Origin: Myxococcota bacterium
GTDB lineage: Bacteria > Myxococcota_A > UBA9160 > UBA4427
Assembly: GCA_028278345.1 (NCBI GenBank)
Contig: JANQEL010000147.1
Coordinates: 18,318-82,317, forward strand
Reading direction: 5' to 3'
Length of the DNA: 64,000 nt
The position numbers and the translations under genes are program-made. Position 1 is the first letter of the stretch. The number at the start of each line of letters is the position of its first letter. Under the pieces are notes generated by a model that was not told the origin of the DNA, made no database searches, and worked only from the letters and a program-made list of their open reading frames with translations. This document shows positions 26,617 through 34,480 of this stretch, piece by piece.

Positions 26617-28038
26617 ATGGCGCCGTCCCCCGCCCTTCGATCGACCGTGGCCCTACTCGCGACGACCTTCGCCGTCGCCGGCACGAGCGCCGCCGACTCG
26701 GCCTCGCCCTTCGTGCAGCGACTCGCGGATTCGGTGCGAATCCAGACGATCAGCCACCAGGATCCCGCGCAATTCGACCGCGAGCCCTTCGAGGAGTTCC
26801 TTTCGTTCCTGCGAAAGAACTACCCCGCGACATTCCGAACGCTCTCGATCGAGCACGTCAACGAATTCAGCCTGCTGATGATCTGGCGGGGCCGCGACGA
26901 AGCACTCGAACCCGTGCTCTTCGAAGGCCACTACGACGTCGTGCCGATCGAACCGGGCACCGAGCAGGATTGGACCTTCCCGCCCTTCAGCGGCGCATTG
27001 GCGAACGGTTACCTCTGGGGCCGCGGCTCGGTCGACGACAAGGGCGCAGTGATCGGCCTGTTCGAAACCATCGAGACCCTCATCGGCGAGGGCTTCGCAC
27101 CGGCCCGTACCCTCTACTTCTCGATCGGCCACGACGAAGAGATCGGCGGACACGAGGGCTCGGGCCGCATCGCGCAGCTGCTCGAAGAACGCGGCGTGCG
27201 CCTCGCGTACATGATCGGCGAGGGCGGCGGCATGATGGTGGGACATCCCCTGCTCCCCGACCGCTTGCTCGCCATGATCGCCCTCGCGGAGAAGACGTTC
27301 GTGACCCTCACCCTCACCGCACGCGGCGAGGGCGGTCACTCCTCGATTCCACCGGACGACAACTCCCTGGTGAAGCTCGCGAAGGCGGTGGCCGAGGTGC
27401 ACGACCATCCCTTCTCTCCGCAGATCGTCCATCCCGTCGACGCGATGTTCAGCACCATCGGCCAGGAGGTCGACGGATTCACGGGCTGGCTGCTGCGGAA
27501 TCAGGGGTTGAGCGCGGGCATGCTCGCGCGGCAGATGGCACAGGATCGCATGGGTGCCCCCTTCGTTCGCACGACGACCGCCGTCACGATCTTCGAAGCC
27601 GGCATCAAGGAGAACGTCGTGCCGCAGACGGCGGAAGCCAAGATCAACTTCCGGCTGCTCCCCGGAACGACGATGGAGGAAGTCGTCGAGCGGGTGCGCG
27701 AGATCGTGGACAACCCCGAAATCGACATCCACGCCGAGCAGTGGGGCGACAATCCGCCGGTCGCACGCATGGACGGCGAGGGCTACCGCCGAATCTCCGA
27801 AGCCGTCGAAGCCGCGATTCCCGATGCCCTCGTCGTACCCGGGATCATCGTCGGCACCACCGACACCCGGCACTTCGCGGGCCTGACCCGCGACCTCTAC
27901 CGCTTCCATCCCACGTTCTGGTTGCAGATGGACGACGGGGTCGGCGTGCACGGCACCGACGAGAAGATCCTGATCGAGGGCCTCGAACGCGTCCCCGCGC
28001 TCTACCGCGAACTCATGACGCGAGTCGCCGCGCGCTGA
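26617..28038 (+). CDS. Secreted M20-family metallopeptidase
   Basis: 473 residues from ATG 26617, with TGGAGGT upstream. A signal peptide ends near residue 25 (GTSAADS). The metal-binding motif is FEGHYDVVP (His105, Asp107), then GRGSVDDKG with the bridging Asp, and GHDEEIGG with the Glu-Glu pair. The ARGEGGHSSIPP segment begins the lid dimerisation domain. This is the carboxypeptidase S / PM20D1 branch, which hydrolyses or forms N-acyl amino acids or clips C-terminal residues. The signal peptide places it in the periplasm. It is a single gene, convergent with the enoyl-CoA hydratase. Confidence 0.92.
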   Translation: MAPSPALRSTVALLATTFAVAGTSAADSASPFVQRLADSVRIQTISHQDPAQFDREPFEEFLSFLRKNYPATFRTLSIEHVNEFSLLMIWRGRDEALEPVLFEGHYDVVPIEPGTEQDWTFPPFSGALANGYLWGRGSVDDKGAVIGLFETIETLIGEGFAPARTLYFSIGHDEEIGGHEGSGRIAQLLEERGVRLAYMIGEGGGMMVGHPLLPDRLLAMIALAEKTFVTLTLTARGEGGHSSIPPDDNSLVKLAKAVAEVHDHPFSPQIVHPVDAMFSTIGQEVDGFTGWLLRNQGLSAGMLARQMAQDRMGAPFVRTTTAVTIFEAGIKENVVPQTAEAKINFRLLPGTTMEEVVERVREIVDNPEIDIHAEQWGDNPPVARMDGEGYRRISEAVEAAIPDALVVPGIIVGTTDTRHFAGLTRDLYRFHPTFWLQMDDGVGVHGTDEKILIEGLERVPALYRELMTRVAAR

Positions 28039-28059
28039 CTGCGCTCGAAGGGCGCCGAC

Positions 28060-28854
28060 CTACTTCCGGAACTGCTTGAAGTCGGGCTTGCGCTTCTGCA
28101 TGAAGGCGGTGACGGCCTCGATGTTCTCGGGTGAACCCGCGAGCTTCATCATGAGTTCGTCTTCGATCTGGCGCGCCGCTTCGATCGCCCCCTTGTGGGT
28201 GGCCTGAAGCGTCTGCTTGATGGCGCGCAAGGACGAGACGGGCCACTGGGCGATCTCGCGCGCCTTCTCCATCGTGGCCGCCAGCACCTCGTCGTCGGGC
28301 AGCGCGCGTGCGCACAGGCCGAGATCGAGGGCACGCGCGGCGTCGATCCACTCGGCGGTGAACATCAACTCGTTGGCGCGCTGTCGACCCACCACGGTCT
28401 GCAGCGTATAGCTGCTCGCGATCTCGGGAACGAGCCCGAGGTTCGCGAACGGAAGCCGCATGCGAAGACTCTCGCCGACGTAGACGATGTCCGACGCCAC
28501 CGCGATCGTGCAGCCGCCCCCGACGGCCACACCCTGCACACTCGCGAGCAGCGGCTTGTCGAACTCGAAGATCGCATCGACCGCCGCGAAGAAGCCGCTC
28601 TTCTTGCCGTCCTTGCGCGGGGGTGGCGGGTCGCCGCCAAAGGATCCGAGATCGACACCCGAAGAGAAGTTGCCGCCGGCCCCGGTGAGCACGACGACCG
28701 CTACACGCGGATCCTCGCGTGCTTCGTTCAGGCAATCCGCGAATGCATCCCACTGGGGTTCGTGGAAGGCGTTCTTCTTGTCGGGCCGGTTCAGGGTGGC
28801 GAGCAGCACTCCCTCTTCGTCGAGTTCACGCAGGACGAATTCGGATTCGGGCAT
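28060..28854 (-). CDS. Enoyl-CoA hydratase/isomerase (crotonase) family protein
   Basis: 264 residues from ATG 28854. Crotonase fold: TLNRPDKKNAF at the N-terminus, the oxyanion-hole GNFSSGVDLGSFG, and ASVQGVAVGGGCTIAVASD. One catalytic Glu is retained in GLVPEIASSY, while the position of the first hydratase Glu is not acidic (LPFANLG). That pattern is common in Delta3-Delta2 isomerase-like and PaaG-like members, so isomerase is at least as likely as hydratase. It handles unsaturated acyl-CoAs. It is divergent from the first AhpD-like selenoprotein, with 95 nt between the starts. Confidence 0.9.
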   Translation of the reverse strand: MPESEFVLRELDEEGVLLATLNRPDKKNAFHEPQWDAFADCLNEAREDPRVAVVVLTGAGGNFSSGVDLGSFGGDPPPPRKDGKKSGFFAAVDAIFEFDKPLLASVQGVAVGGGCTIAVASDIVYVGESLRMRLPFANLGLVPEIASSYTLQTVVGRQRANELMFTAEWIDAARALDLGLCARALPDDEVLAATMEKAREIAQWPVSSLRAIKQTLQATHKGAIEAARQIEDELMMKLAGSPENIEAVTAFMQKRKPDFKQFRK

Positions 28855-28949
28855 CGGGGACTCCTGTTTCAGGGCGCGCGAGCGTAGCAGCCCGCACGTT
28901 GTCTCTGGGCTAGCTTCGCGGCTTCGAGATGCGCCCGGGGAGGTTCGAG

Positions 28950-30140
28950 ATGCCCAGCTTCGACTACGCCGAGAGCCCCGATCCGATTCGCGAGGATCTC
29001 GCCTTCGCCCATCGCCGCGCCTGGCATCGCATCGCGGGTGCAGGCACCTGGCTCACCGGAGCACAGCGCGTCGCCGTCGCGGAGGAAACCCGACTCGCAC
29101 GCGAATGCGAGCTTTGCCGCGAGCGCAAGCAGGCGCTCTCGCCCTTCGCCGTGGAAGGCGAGCACGATCACGCGGGCGTGCTCTCCGCACCCATGGTCGA
29201 TCAGATCCACCGCATCACGACCGACGCGGCTCGCCTGTCGCAGAAGTGGTTCGAATCCCTCCTCGCAGACGGCCTCTCCGTCGAAGAGTACGTCGAGGCC
29301 CTGGGCGTCGCGGTCTGCACGATCAGCGTCGACGGCTTCCATCGCGCCATGGGGCTCCCCCTGGAACCCCTGCCCCAACCCATCGCCGGCGAGCCGACGC
29401 GCGATCGCCCGGACGACCTCGTCGAAGGTGAAGCCTGGGTTCCCCTTCGCGCGCCGAAGGCCATCGCCAGCGAACTGGGTCTTCCGGGCGGTCAAGCGCC
29501 CTACGTCGTGCGGGCGCTCTCACTCGTCCCCGCCGAGGTGCACGCGTGGAGCGATCTCAGCGAGTTCCAATACCTCAGCCGCAAGGACATGATGCGCTTC
29601 GAAAAGGTGCGCGCGATCGATCGCTCGCAGATCGAGTTGGTGGCCGGCCGGGTGAGCGCCCTCAACCAGTGCTTCTACTGAACGACCTCCCACGCGGTGA
29701 TGCTCCGTGCGAGCATCGAGTACTCGGGCAGTGACGCGGAACTCGGCGGCATAGCGGAAGGCGCAAAGGCGGGCGACATGGGCATTCCCCACGGCGAGCG
29801 ACTCACGGCCTTCGCCGACGCCGCAGTGGCAGGCGACCCCGCCGCCCTCGCGACGGCGCGCGACGCCTTGCGCGAAGCCGCAGGCTCCAAAGCCGTGGTC
29901 GATACCGCCGGCGTGATCGGAAACTTCCAGCGCATGGTGCGCATCGCAGACGGCACGGGCATCCCCCTCGACGGCGTGGTGGACACGATGTCCTCCGACT
30001 TCCGCGAGGATCTCGGCCTCGATTCCTTCGAGAGCCGAAGACTCGGCGAGAAGGGAGCCCTCGCCCGGGCCCTCGCCCCCGTCGCACGAGGTGCTGTGAA
30101 GCTCGGCCTGCGCCTCGCGGGCAAACGCTCACGCCGCTGA
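28950..30140 (+). CDS. AhpD-like selenoprotein 1 (C-x-x-U), TGA 29679-29681 read as Sec
   Basis: ATG 28950 follows GGGGAGG by 6 nt. Reading through the TGA at 29679-29681 gives 396 residues with Sec244; a conventional caller would stop at 243 residues and call a spurious 147-residue gene after it. The active site reads NQCFYUTTSH: Cys241-x-x-Sec244-x-x-x-His248, the exact spacing of the CxxCxxxH in AhpD/carboxymuconolactone-decarboxylase-fold peroxidases. Downstream sequence continues the same fold (GVIGNFQRMVRIADGTGIPLD resembles the family's last helices). The first 240 residues look like an older copy of the fold without the motif. A hairpin at 29699-29717 is the SECIS candidate. Likely role: thiol/selenol peroxidase or disulfide reductase. 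It is probably cotranscribed with the SDR, 30 nt downstream. Confidence 0.88.
29699..29717 (+). promoter_or_regulatory. Candidate bacterial SECIS element of AhpD-like selenoprotein 1
   Basis: GATGCTC (29699-29705) pairs perfectly with GAGCATC (29711-29717) around a CGTGC loop. The loop begins 24 nt after the TGA, inside the 16-37 nt window of bacterial SECIS elements, and has a G in its first two bases. It would recruit SelB with Sec-tRNA to decode the UGA. Confidence 0.8.
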
Positions 30141-30170
30141 TCGCGGCCATCGTCCAGGAGACCCATCCCG

Positions 30171-30941
30171 TTGGATCGTTTCAGCGTCGAAGGCAAGCAC
30201 ATCGTCATCACCGGTGCGTCGTCGGGCTTCGGTCATCACTTCGCGGGCGTGCTTGCGCGCGCAGGCGCGAAGGTGACCCTCGGCGCACGACGCATGGAGA
30301 AGATCAAGGCGCGCGTCGAAGAACTCACCGCCGAGGGTCACGCGGCGGCGGGCGCGCAACTCGACGTCACGGATCGCGCGAGCATGGAAGCCTTCTTCGC
30401 CAGCGCCGAAGAGGGCTTCGGCCCGATCGACGTGCTGATCAACAACGCCGGCATCGAAGCCGGCCCCAAGACCTACACGATGATCGACGAGGACGATTGG
30501 GACGCCGTCATCGACACCAACCTCAAGAGCGCCTGGCTCATGAGCAAGCTCTACACCGAGCGCGTCATCGCGAACAAGCAGAGCCAGGGCAACATCATCA
30601 TGATCTCTTCGATCACCGACAAGCGAACCATCAAGGGACAGTTCCCGTACGCGGTTTCGAAGGGCGGCGTCACCCGGATGACCGAGGTGCTGGCCCTCGA
30701 AGCGCCGCGCTACGGCATTCGCGTCAATGCATTGGCACCGGGCTACATCCTCACCGACGTGAGCCGGGTGCTGCTCGAGAGCGATGGCGCTGGCAACTTC
30801 GAGAAGGGCATCCCCCTGCGCCGCTTCGGCCAGTTCGACGACCTCGACGGGCCGCTACTGCTCCTCGCCTCCGACGCCTCGCGTTGGATGAACGGTTCGG
30901 TGCTCGTCGTCGATGGTGGGCACGCCTGCGCTTCTCTCTAG
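30171..30941 (+). CDS. Short-chain dehydrogenase/reductase
   Basis: 256 residues from TTG 30171, with AGGAG upstream (9 nt before the start). Classical SDR: the NAD(P)-binding TGASSGFG near residue 14, NNAG at about residue 91, and the catalytic Ser and Tyr-x-x-x-Lys in MISSITDKR...PYAVSKGG. NALAPGYILTDV and a C-terminal VVDGGHA complete the pattern. It oxidises alcohols or reduces ketones, with an unknown substrate. It follows the AhpD-like selenoprotein by 30 nt, so the pair probably forms an operon. Its TAG stop shares the tetranucleotide CTAG with the convergent stop of the second AhpD-like gene (30938-30941). Confidence 0.93.
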   Translation: MDRFSVEGKHIVITGASSGFGHHFAGVLARAGAKVTLGARRMEKIKARVEELTAEGHAAAGAQLDVTDRASMEAFFASAEEGFGPIDVLINNAGIEAGPKTYTMIDEDDWDAVIDTNLKSAWLMSKLYTERVIANKQSQGNIIMISSITDKRTIKGQFPYAVSKGGVTRMTEVLALEAPRYGIRVNALAPGYILTDVSRVLLESDGAGNFEKGIPLRRFGQFDDLDGPLLLLASDASRWMNGSVLVVDGGHACASL

Positions 30942-32044
30942 GACTCGACGCCGAGGAATCGCTCTGGTGCCTTGGCGGAATCGCCTCGCTCGATATCGGT
31001 GTTGGCGGCGCCGCCGAACTCGTTGAGCCCGAGTTGCTCTCGGAAGTCCGCCGAGCCGTGGAGGGTTCCCTCGTCGAGGGGGATGCCGCTGAAGTCGGCG
31101 TTGCGCACGAGGCCGTTGAAGATGCCCGCGATGCCGCAGGCCTCGACGAAGCCCGCCCCGCCCACGGCCGCGCGAAGCGCTTCGCGCGCGGCTGCGAGGT
31201 CGTCACTACCGCGGGTGACGGCTTCACCGAAACGCACGAGCTCCTCACCGTGTTCGATCGTGGAAGCGCCCTCGCCCCCCACCGTGGCTTCGAGGCTGTA
31301 CTCCTGCCCGATCGCGTCGCTGCTCGCACGGAGCAGCCCCACATGGGAGGTCGTTCAGTAGAAGCACTCGTTCACGGCGCTCACCCGCGCCGCCAGCAGC
31401 TCGGCCTGCGGGCGGTTGAGCGGGCCGTTCCACTCCATGTCGTAGAAGCCACCACCGGGGCTGCTGTACATCGACATCACGTTCGCAACGAAGAGCTGGT
31501 TGGCGGAAGGCACGAGCGATAGCGCACGGGCCACATTGGGGCCGGCGAAGGGGTCCATCATCCGCACGTAGGCACCCGCCTGTGCGGCCTCTTCGAGCAC
31601 CTCCCCCGTCGGCTCCCCTTCCACGGGAGTCGGCAGCGGTTCGTGTTCGCGCCCGAGAGCTTCGTTGAACGCGTCGATCGCGGTGACGGTCACGACGATC
31701 GAGCCGAGTTCCACGTAGGCGGCTTCACCGAGGGCTTCGATCTTCTTCGCGGCCCACTCGGCATTGATCTTGTGGGCATCCGCAGCGATGGTGCGGGCGG
31801 CGTCGACCGCTTCGTCCGAGATTCGACCCTCGGCGTCGGGAAGCCCGTCGCGCAGCCAGGCGGGGTCGCCGCGCTTCGCGCGAGTGGCGCGCGCCTGGCG
31901 TGCTATCTCCACGCGCTCAGCAGCTGTCAGTTGCGAACCCGCGGCCCCGATCGCCTGCCAGGCCATGCGGTGGGTCTGCACGATCTCGTCGCGTACCGCG
32001 AAGCCGTCGCCCTGGTAGTCGAAGGTCGCGTTGCTCGATGCCAT
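30938..32044 (-). CDS. AhpD-like selenoprotein 2 (C-x-x-U), TGA 31357-31355 read as Sec
   Basis: ATG 32044 follows GGGAGGAAACAG. Decoding TGA 31357-31355 as Sec gives 368 residues with Sec230; otherwise the gene would break into 229- and about 134-residue pieces. The motif NECFYUTTSH has Cys227-x-x-Sec230-x-x-x-His234, and the DNA around the TGA is identical to selenoprotein 1 for 23 nt. The two proteins share length, layout and the ALSLVP segment before the active site, but differ widely elsewhere, so this is an old duplication under selection and not a recent copy. A hairpin at 31319-31337 is the SECIS candidate. It lies 60 nt after two DsbA-fold HCCA-isomerase-like genes and is probably cotranscribed with them. 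Confidence 0.88.
31319..31337 (-). promoter_or_regulatory. Candidate bacterial SECIS element of AhpD-like selenoprotein 2
   Basis: On the minus strand GCTGCTC (31337-31331) and GAGCAGC (31325-31319) form a 7-bp stem around a CGTGC loop that begins 24 nt after the TGA. Loop and spacing equal those of selenoprotein 1. The second base pair is C-G here and A-T there, a compensated change that keeps the stem. Confidence 0.8.
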
Positions 32045-32104
32045 CTGTTTCCTCCCGGCGCGTGCTTGCGAACGTAGCAACCCCCGCCCTTCGACCTCGA
32101 CGGA

Positions 32105-32752
32105 TCAGATGGGCCCGCGCCCCTGTCGCCCGCGGAGGATCCAGCGGATCATCTCGAGGTGCTGGCCACCCCAGAAGAGCTCACCGTCGACCCAATAGGC
32201 GGGAGAACCCGGGTTGACCCCGCGCTCGACGATCTCCTCCTCGAGCGCTTCGAGTGCGGCCGGACCGCTTTCGCGCTGCCACGCCTCGAAGCCCTCGGTC
32301 TCGATGCCGAGGGTGGCGACAAGCTTGCCCACGGCTTCGGGGTCGCTCGGGTCGAGTTCCACGGCCCAGTAGGCGCGGAACATCTCGCGCAGGTAGTCGG
32401 CGAGGCGTTCGGGCGCCCGTTCGCGCACCCAGAGCCAGCCCACGTTGGCAGCACTCGGATCGGGATCGCGGTAGTAGTCGCGCAACACGAGCCCCTGAGC
32501 GGCCCCGTAGGTTTCGATCTCGCGCGCGATCTCGTTCGCGCGAATGCGACGATGGCGAATGCTGCGATCGTCATCGCGGCCCGGTTTGGAAGGCGCCTTG
32601 AGCGGCGACACGTCCACCGGAAGCCAGTTGATCTCGATGCCTTCCTCGCGCCCCAGTTCCAGGGTCGGCCCGAGCGCGAGGTAGGCGAGCGGTTGCCGCA
32701 CGTCGAACAGAGCGGTGAGACGGGCATCGTCGAGTCGGGAAGGAACACTCAC
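32105..32752 (-). CDS. HCCA-isomerase/DsbA-family paralogue lacking the catalytic serine
   Basis: 215 residues from GTG 32752, which overlaps the upstream gene's TGA as GTGA. It has the same fold as its neighbour: thioredoxin-like with a helical insertion, and a C-terminal GSPAYWVDGELFWGGQHLEMI part characteristic of 2-hydroxychromene-2-carboxylate isomerases. The N-terminal active-site segment reads RQPLAY where the family has SPYAY, so the glutathione-activating Ser is replaced by Gln20. The protein may be a non-catalytic partner of the upstream gene or use a different chemistry. It lies 60 nt before the AhpD-like selenoprotein 2 gene. Confidence 0.82.
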   Translation of the reverse strand: MSVPSRLDDARLTALFDVRQPLAYLALGPTLELGREEGIEINWLPVDVSPLKAPSKPGRDDDRSIRHRRIRANEIAREIETYGAAQGLVLRDYYRDPDPSAANVGWLWVRERAPERLADYLREMFRAYWAVELDPSDPEAVGKLVATLGIETEGFEAWQRESGPAALEALEEEIVERGVNPGSPAYWVDGELFWGGQHLEMIRWILRGRQGRGPI

Positions 32753-33441
32753 GCCGCAAAGCTCCGATTCATCATGAGCGGCGCATCCCCCTTGCGACCA
32801 CCGAGCAGCCACGAAACGCGCGGCAGATGCTCGCGACCGAACCACGCTTCGTCCTCGATCAGGTACGTGGGCACGCCGAAGACGCCCGCATCGAATGCGC
32901 GCTCGTTGATCTCGTCGTGGAGCGCCCGGCCCTCCCCTTCCGCATACGCTTCGAAGCCACGCGTCTCGAGCCCCGCCCTGGCGAGCACGCTCTCGAGCAC
33001 CGCGACGTCCTCGATGTCGAGTTCGCGATTCCAGAAGGGCGGATAGACCGTGTCGACGAAGCGATCGAAGGCTTCGGCGCCCTGGGCCTTGGCCCAGAGC
33101 ATCGCGATCCCCGCGAGGCTCGAATCCCAGATCTTGACGGTGCCGCGCGTGGTCTTGCCCGTGAGATTCGCGTAGCGACGCACGTCCATGTACGCGTACT
33201 TCACACCCTTCCACTGCGTCGCGGTTCGCTTGCTCTTCGTGACCTTCCCCTTCTTGTCGACCTTCGCGCTGCCCAGATAACTCGGGATATCGAGGGTGAA
33301 GGGGCGCCAGTCGATCGCGACGCCGTGCTTGCGCGCCATGTCGCGCGTGGGCTCGATCGCGATGTAGGCGTAGGGGCTCTTCAGATCGATGTAGACGGCG
33401 AGCGGATGATCACCGCGCAGCTCGCTGAATGCGTTGCTCAT
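32749..33441 (-). CDS. 2-hydroxychromene-2-carboxylate isomerase / DsbA-family protein
   Basis: 230 residues from ATG 33441. Thioredoxin-fold DSBA domain: the first strand YIDLKSPYAYIAIEP carries Ser22 in the SPYAY motif used by kappa-class GST-like isomerases, and the cis-Pro region is FGVPTYLIEDEAWFGREHL. Members isomerise ring-fission products of aromatics using glutathione, or act as general GSH-dependent enzymes. It has a basic insertion (VDKKGKVTKSKR) near residue 60. It is the first gene of a probable three-gene operon with a Ser-less paralogue and an AhpD-like selenoprotein, which suggests a thiol/selenol redox role and not only aromatic breakdown. Confidence 0.88.
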   Translation of the reverse strand: MSNAFSELRGDHPLAVYIDLKSPYAYIAIEPTRDMARKHGVAIDWRPFTLDIPSYLGSAKVDKKGKVTKSKRTATQWKGVKYAYMDVRRYANLTGKTTRGTVKIWDSSLAGIAMLWAKAQGAEAFDRFVDTVYPPFWNRELDIEDVAVLESVLARAGLETRGFEAYAEGEGRALHDEINERAFDAGVFGVPTYLIEDEAWFGREHLPRVSWLLGGRKGDAPLMMNRSFAA

Positions 33442-33522
33442 GCGAAGTTCGGCCTCTTGGGTGGTTTCTTCGAGGGCGCTTCAGAGTAACAATCCCGAGC
33501 GGCGCCACGGAAGGGAGGGATC

Positions 33523-33954
33523 GTGATTCGCATCATTCTTCTGGTACTCGGCGCGCTCGGCCTCGCGGGCGTAGCCTTCGCGTTCTACACCAACTCGATC
33601 TCCAACCCCCGGGTCCTGCGCGAGATCCGCAACAACCCGGATGGCGAGCGGGCCCAGAAGGTGATGGGCATCAGCCTGCCGGACGGCCGCACCCTCCCCG
33701 TCAACTACCTCGAAGAGAACGGCATGGTGTTCGCCGGTGCCGACGGCCCGTGGTGGCGACCGCTCCAGGGCAAGGGGCACGCCGTCACGGTGCTGATCCG
33801 CGGCGAGGAACGTCACGGCATGGCGCGCGCCATCACCGACGACCCCGAGTACACGAAAGACATCTTCTCGCGTCTGCGGCCAACCGCGGTGCCCGGTTTC
33901 GGCACGCTGGTCGAGATCCGCTTCGACGATACGCCGCGGGTGCGAACGCCCTAG
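33523..33954 (+). CDS. Membrane-anchored small protein, possibly split-barrel flavoprotein-like
   Basis: 143 residues from GTG 33523, with AAGGGAGGGA upstream. A single N-terminal TM helix (residues about 2-22) precedes a soluble domain. The domain, with LPVNYLEENGMVFAG, WWRPLQGKG, and AVTVLIRGEERHGMARAI, has the strand order and spacing of FMN- or F420-binding split-barrel proteins (pyridoxamine-phosphate-oxidase-like), but I cannot identify a family with confidence. It sits alone between convergent and divergent redox genes. Its stop TAG shares CTAG with the SnoaL-like gene. Confidence 0.7.
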   Translation: MIRIILLVLGALGLAGVAFAFYTNSISNPRVLREIRNNPDGERAQKVMGISLPDGRTLPVNYLEENGMVFAGADGPWWRPLQGKGHAVTVLIRGEERHGMARAITDDPEYTKDIFSRLRPTAVPGFGTLVEIRFDDTPRVRTP

Positions 33955-34328
33955 TCGGGAATCCCGCCGAGCTTCACCGCGGACGCGGGATCGAGGTACT
34001 CCTCGATGCGCGCGATGCGCCCGTCGCGTACCTGCACCACGACGCATGCGGGCATGGCGATCTGTTCGCCCGACCTGGTTTCGATACGCAGGACGTGCTG
34101 CTGGAGATAGCCACCCTCGATCTCTTCGAGACGTTGGATGTCGTAGCGACGTGAACGGCTGTTCTTGACCATCCAACCGAGGGTTTGCAGGTTCTCGTCG
34201 ACGTCTTGCTCGTAGTCGTCGAAGTTGTGCCAGATGCGCGCGTCCTCGGCGTAACAGGCCCGCGCCTTCTCCTGGTCGCCCTCTTCCAACAGTCGTAAGA
34301 AGTGACGCGCGAGTTCGAGTGTTTCCAC
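33951..34328 (-). CDS. SnoaL-like / NTF2-fold protein
   Basis: 125 residues from GTG 34328, preceded by GAGGAG about 12 nt upstream; the longer open frame has no other support. It is a cone-shaped NTF2-like fold: LARHFLRLLEEGDQEKARACYAEDARIWH at the start in family style, then paired strands, QQHVLRIETRSGEQIAMPACV, and a C-terminal DGRIARIEEYLDPA. Such proteins are cyclases, hydrolases or ligand-binding partners, and the ending is common in ketosteroid-isomerase-like members. The substrate is unknown. It is divergent from the peroxiredoxin-like selenoprotein, 152 nt apart. Confidence 0.85.
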   Translation of the reverse strand: METLELARHFLRLLEEGDQEKARACYAEDARIWHNFDDYEQDVDENLQTLGWMVKNSRSRRYDIQRLEEIEGGYLQQHVLRIETRSGEQIAMPACVVVQVRDGRIARIEEYLDPASAVKLGGIPD

Positions 34329-34480
34329 GGTTCGCAGGCTCCTCGAGTTGTGCGTGAGGTCTCCAAGACCAAGCATGGCGCCCGGCCCGCGAGATGTCGA
34401 ACGGCGACCGCGATATCGGGCCGCTACAGTTTCGCGATCAGCACGCGCCGCGCCCCGCCCTGGCCTGCAAGGAGACTCCC

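Noticed and set aside
29679..29681. TGA as a real stop, with 29697-30140 as a separate gene starting at GTG
   Set aside because: The second piece has no Shine-Dalgarno, would start inside the active-site motif, and leaves the catalytic Cys without partner and His. The same arrangement recurs in a diverged paralogue.
31355..31357. Nonsense mutation or pseudogene in the second AhpD-like gene
   Set aside because: The frame is intact for 139 codons after the TGA, the site aligns with the first gene and the hairpin covaries. Decay would not keep these.
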